Assembly: GCA_009929735.1 (NCBI GenBank)
Contig: RZZU01000007.1
Location: 27,077-91,076 of the forward strand
Direction: 5' to 3'
Length of the DNA: 64,000 nucleotides
From: Clostridia bacterium
GTDB lineage: Bacteria > Bacillota > Clostridia > Lachnospirales > Anaerotignaceae
Under the pieces are notes generated by a model. It had not been told where the DNA came from. It worked only from the letters and a program-made list of their open reading frames with translations, and made no database searches. This document shows, in pieces, positions 63,963-64,000 of the stretch (position 1 is the first letter of the stretch; each line of letters begins with the position of its first letter). Made by a program: the position numbers and the translations under genes.

Positions 63963-64000
63963 AAAGTAAGATTTGGGGATAACAGAAGAAATGATAATAG

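Overview
The window looks like chromosome from an AT-rich, low-GC Gram-positive anaerobe of the Clostridia, probably Lachnospirales. The basis is AGGAGG-type ribosome sites, sigma-A promoters with 17-bp spacers, U-tract terminators, a T-box leader, a 6S RNA of Firmicutes form, HisZ-dependent short HisG, and the nadD-yqeK-rsfS and sigma/anti-sigma gene pairs. Genus cannot be fixed from sequence reading alone. No CRISPR array, insertion sequence, prophage or rRNA operon was seen.

Layout. 1-2.9 kb: end of a DUF819 membrane protein, an M19 dipeptidase, and an opposing HTH-cupin regulator. 3.1-6.3 kb: housekeeping operon yhbY, Mbeg1-like hydrolase, fused nadD-yqeK, rsfS. 6.6-12.9 kb: glutamate synthase gltBD behind a short promoter/terminator leader. 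13.3-22 kb: minus-strand genes (TraX-like protein, chemotaxis receptor, diguanylate cyclase, unknown membrane protein, hydrolase, acetyltransferase, RlmD-type methyltransferase). 22.1-27.8 kb: S1-domain protein, small membrane protein, then a T-box controlled methionine-type ABC transporter (metNIQ) followed by an M20 amidohydrolase. 27.8-33.2 kb: MATE pump, MBL hydrolase, class II aldolase, LspA-like protein, 6S RNA, RidA. 33.4-36.9 kb: prfC and an ECF sigma/anti-sigma pair.

37-45.8 kb: a complete histidine operon in the order hisZ-G-D-C-B-H-A-F-IE-J, covering every step from PRPP to histidine. It is interrupted between hisH and hisA by two tandem copies of a 163-nt hairpin-rich repeat. 46.4-47.8 kb: a glutathione-peroxidase-like gene with a perfect OhrR-type palindrome in its promoter, followed by ohrR. 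48-52.1 kb: tRNA-Pro(AGG), a small protein, and ilvB-ilvN-ilvC transcribed leftward behind what looks like a classical attenuator: promoter, 45-codon Ile/Leu/Val-rich leader ORF, terminator. 52.7-58 kb: SLH plus SpoIID lipoprotein, cytidylate-kinase-like protein, aspS.

58.2-64 kb: accessory stretch after tRNA-Pro(CGG), with single small genes (NimA-like proteins, VOC protein, lipoproteins, Vat-like acetyltransferase, cyclase, HD protein). Four copies of the hairpin that directly follows the tRNA recur between these genes. The signals most worth following are the ilv attenuator, the two repeat families (30.35 kb and 42.5 kb), the recurring hairpins after tRNA-Pro, and the short gltB leader RNA.
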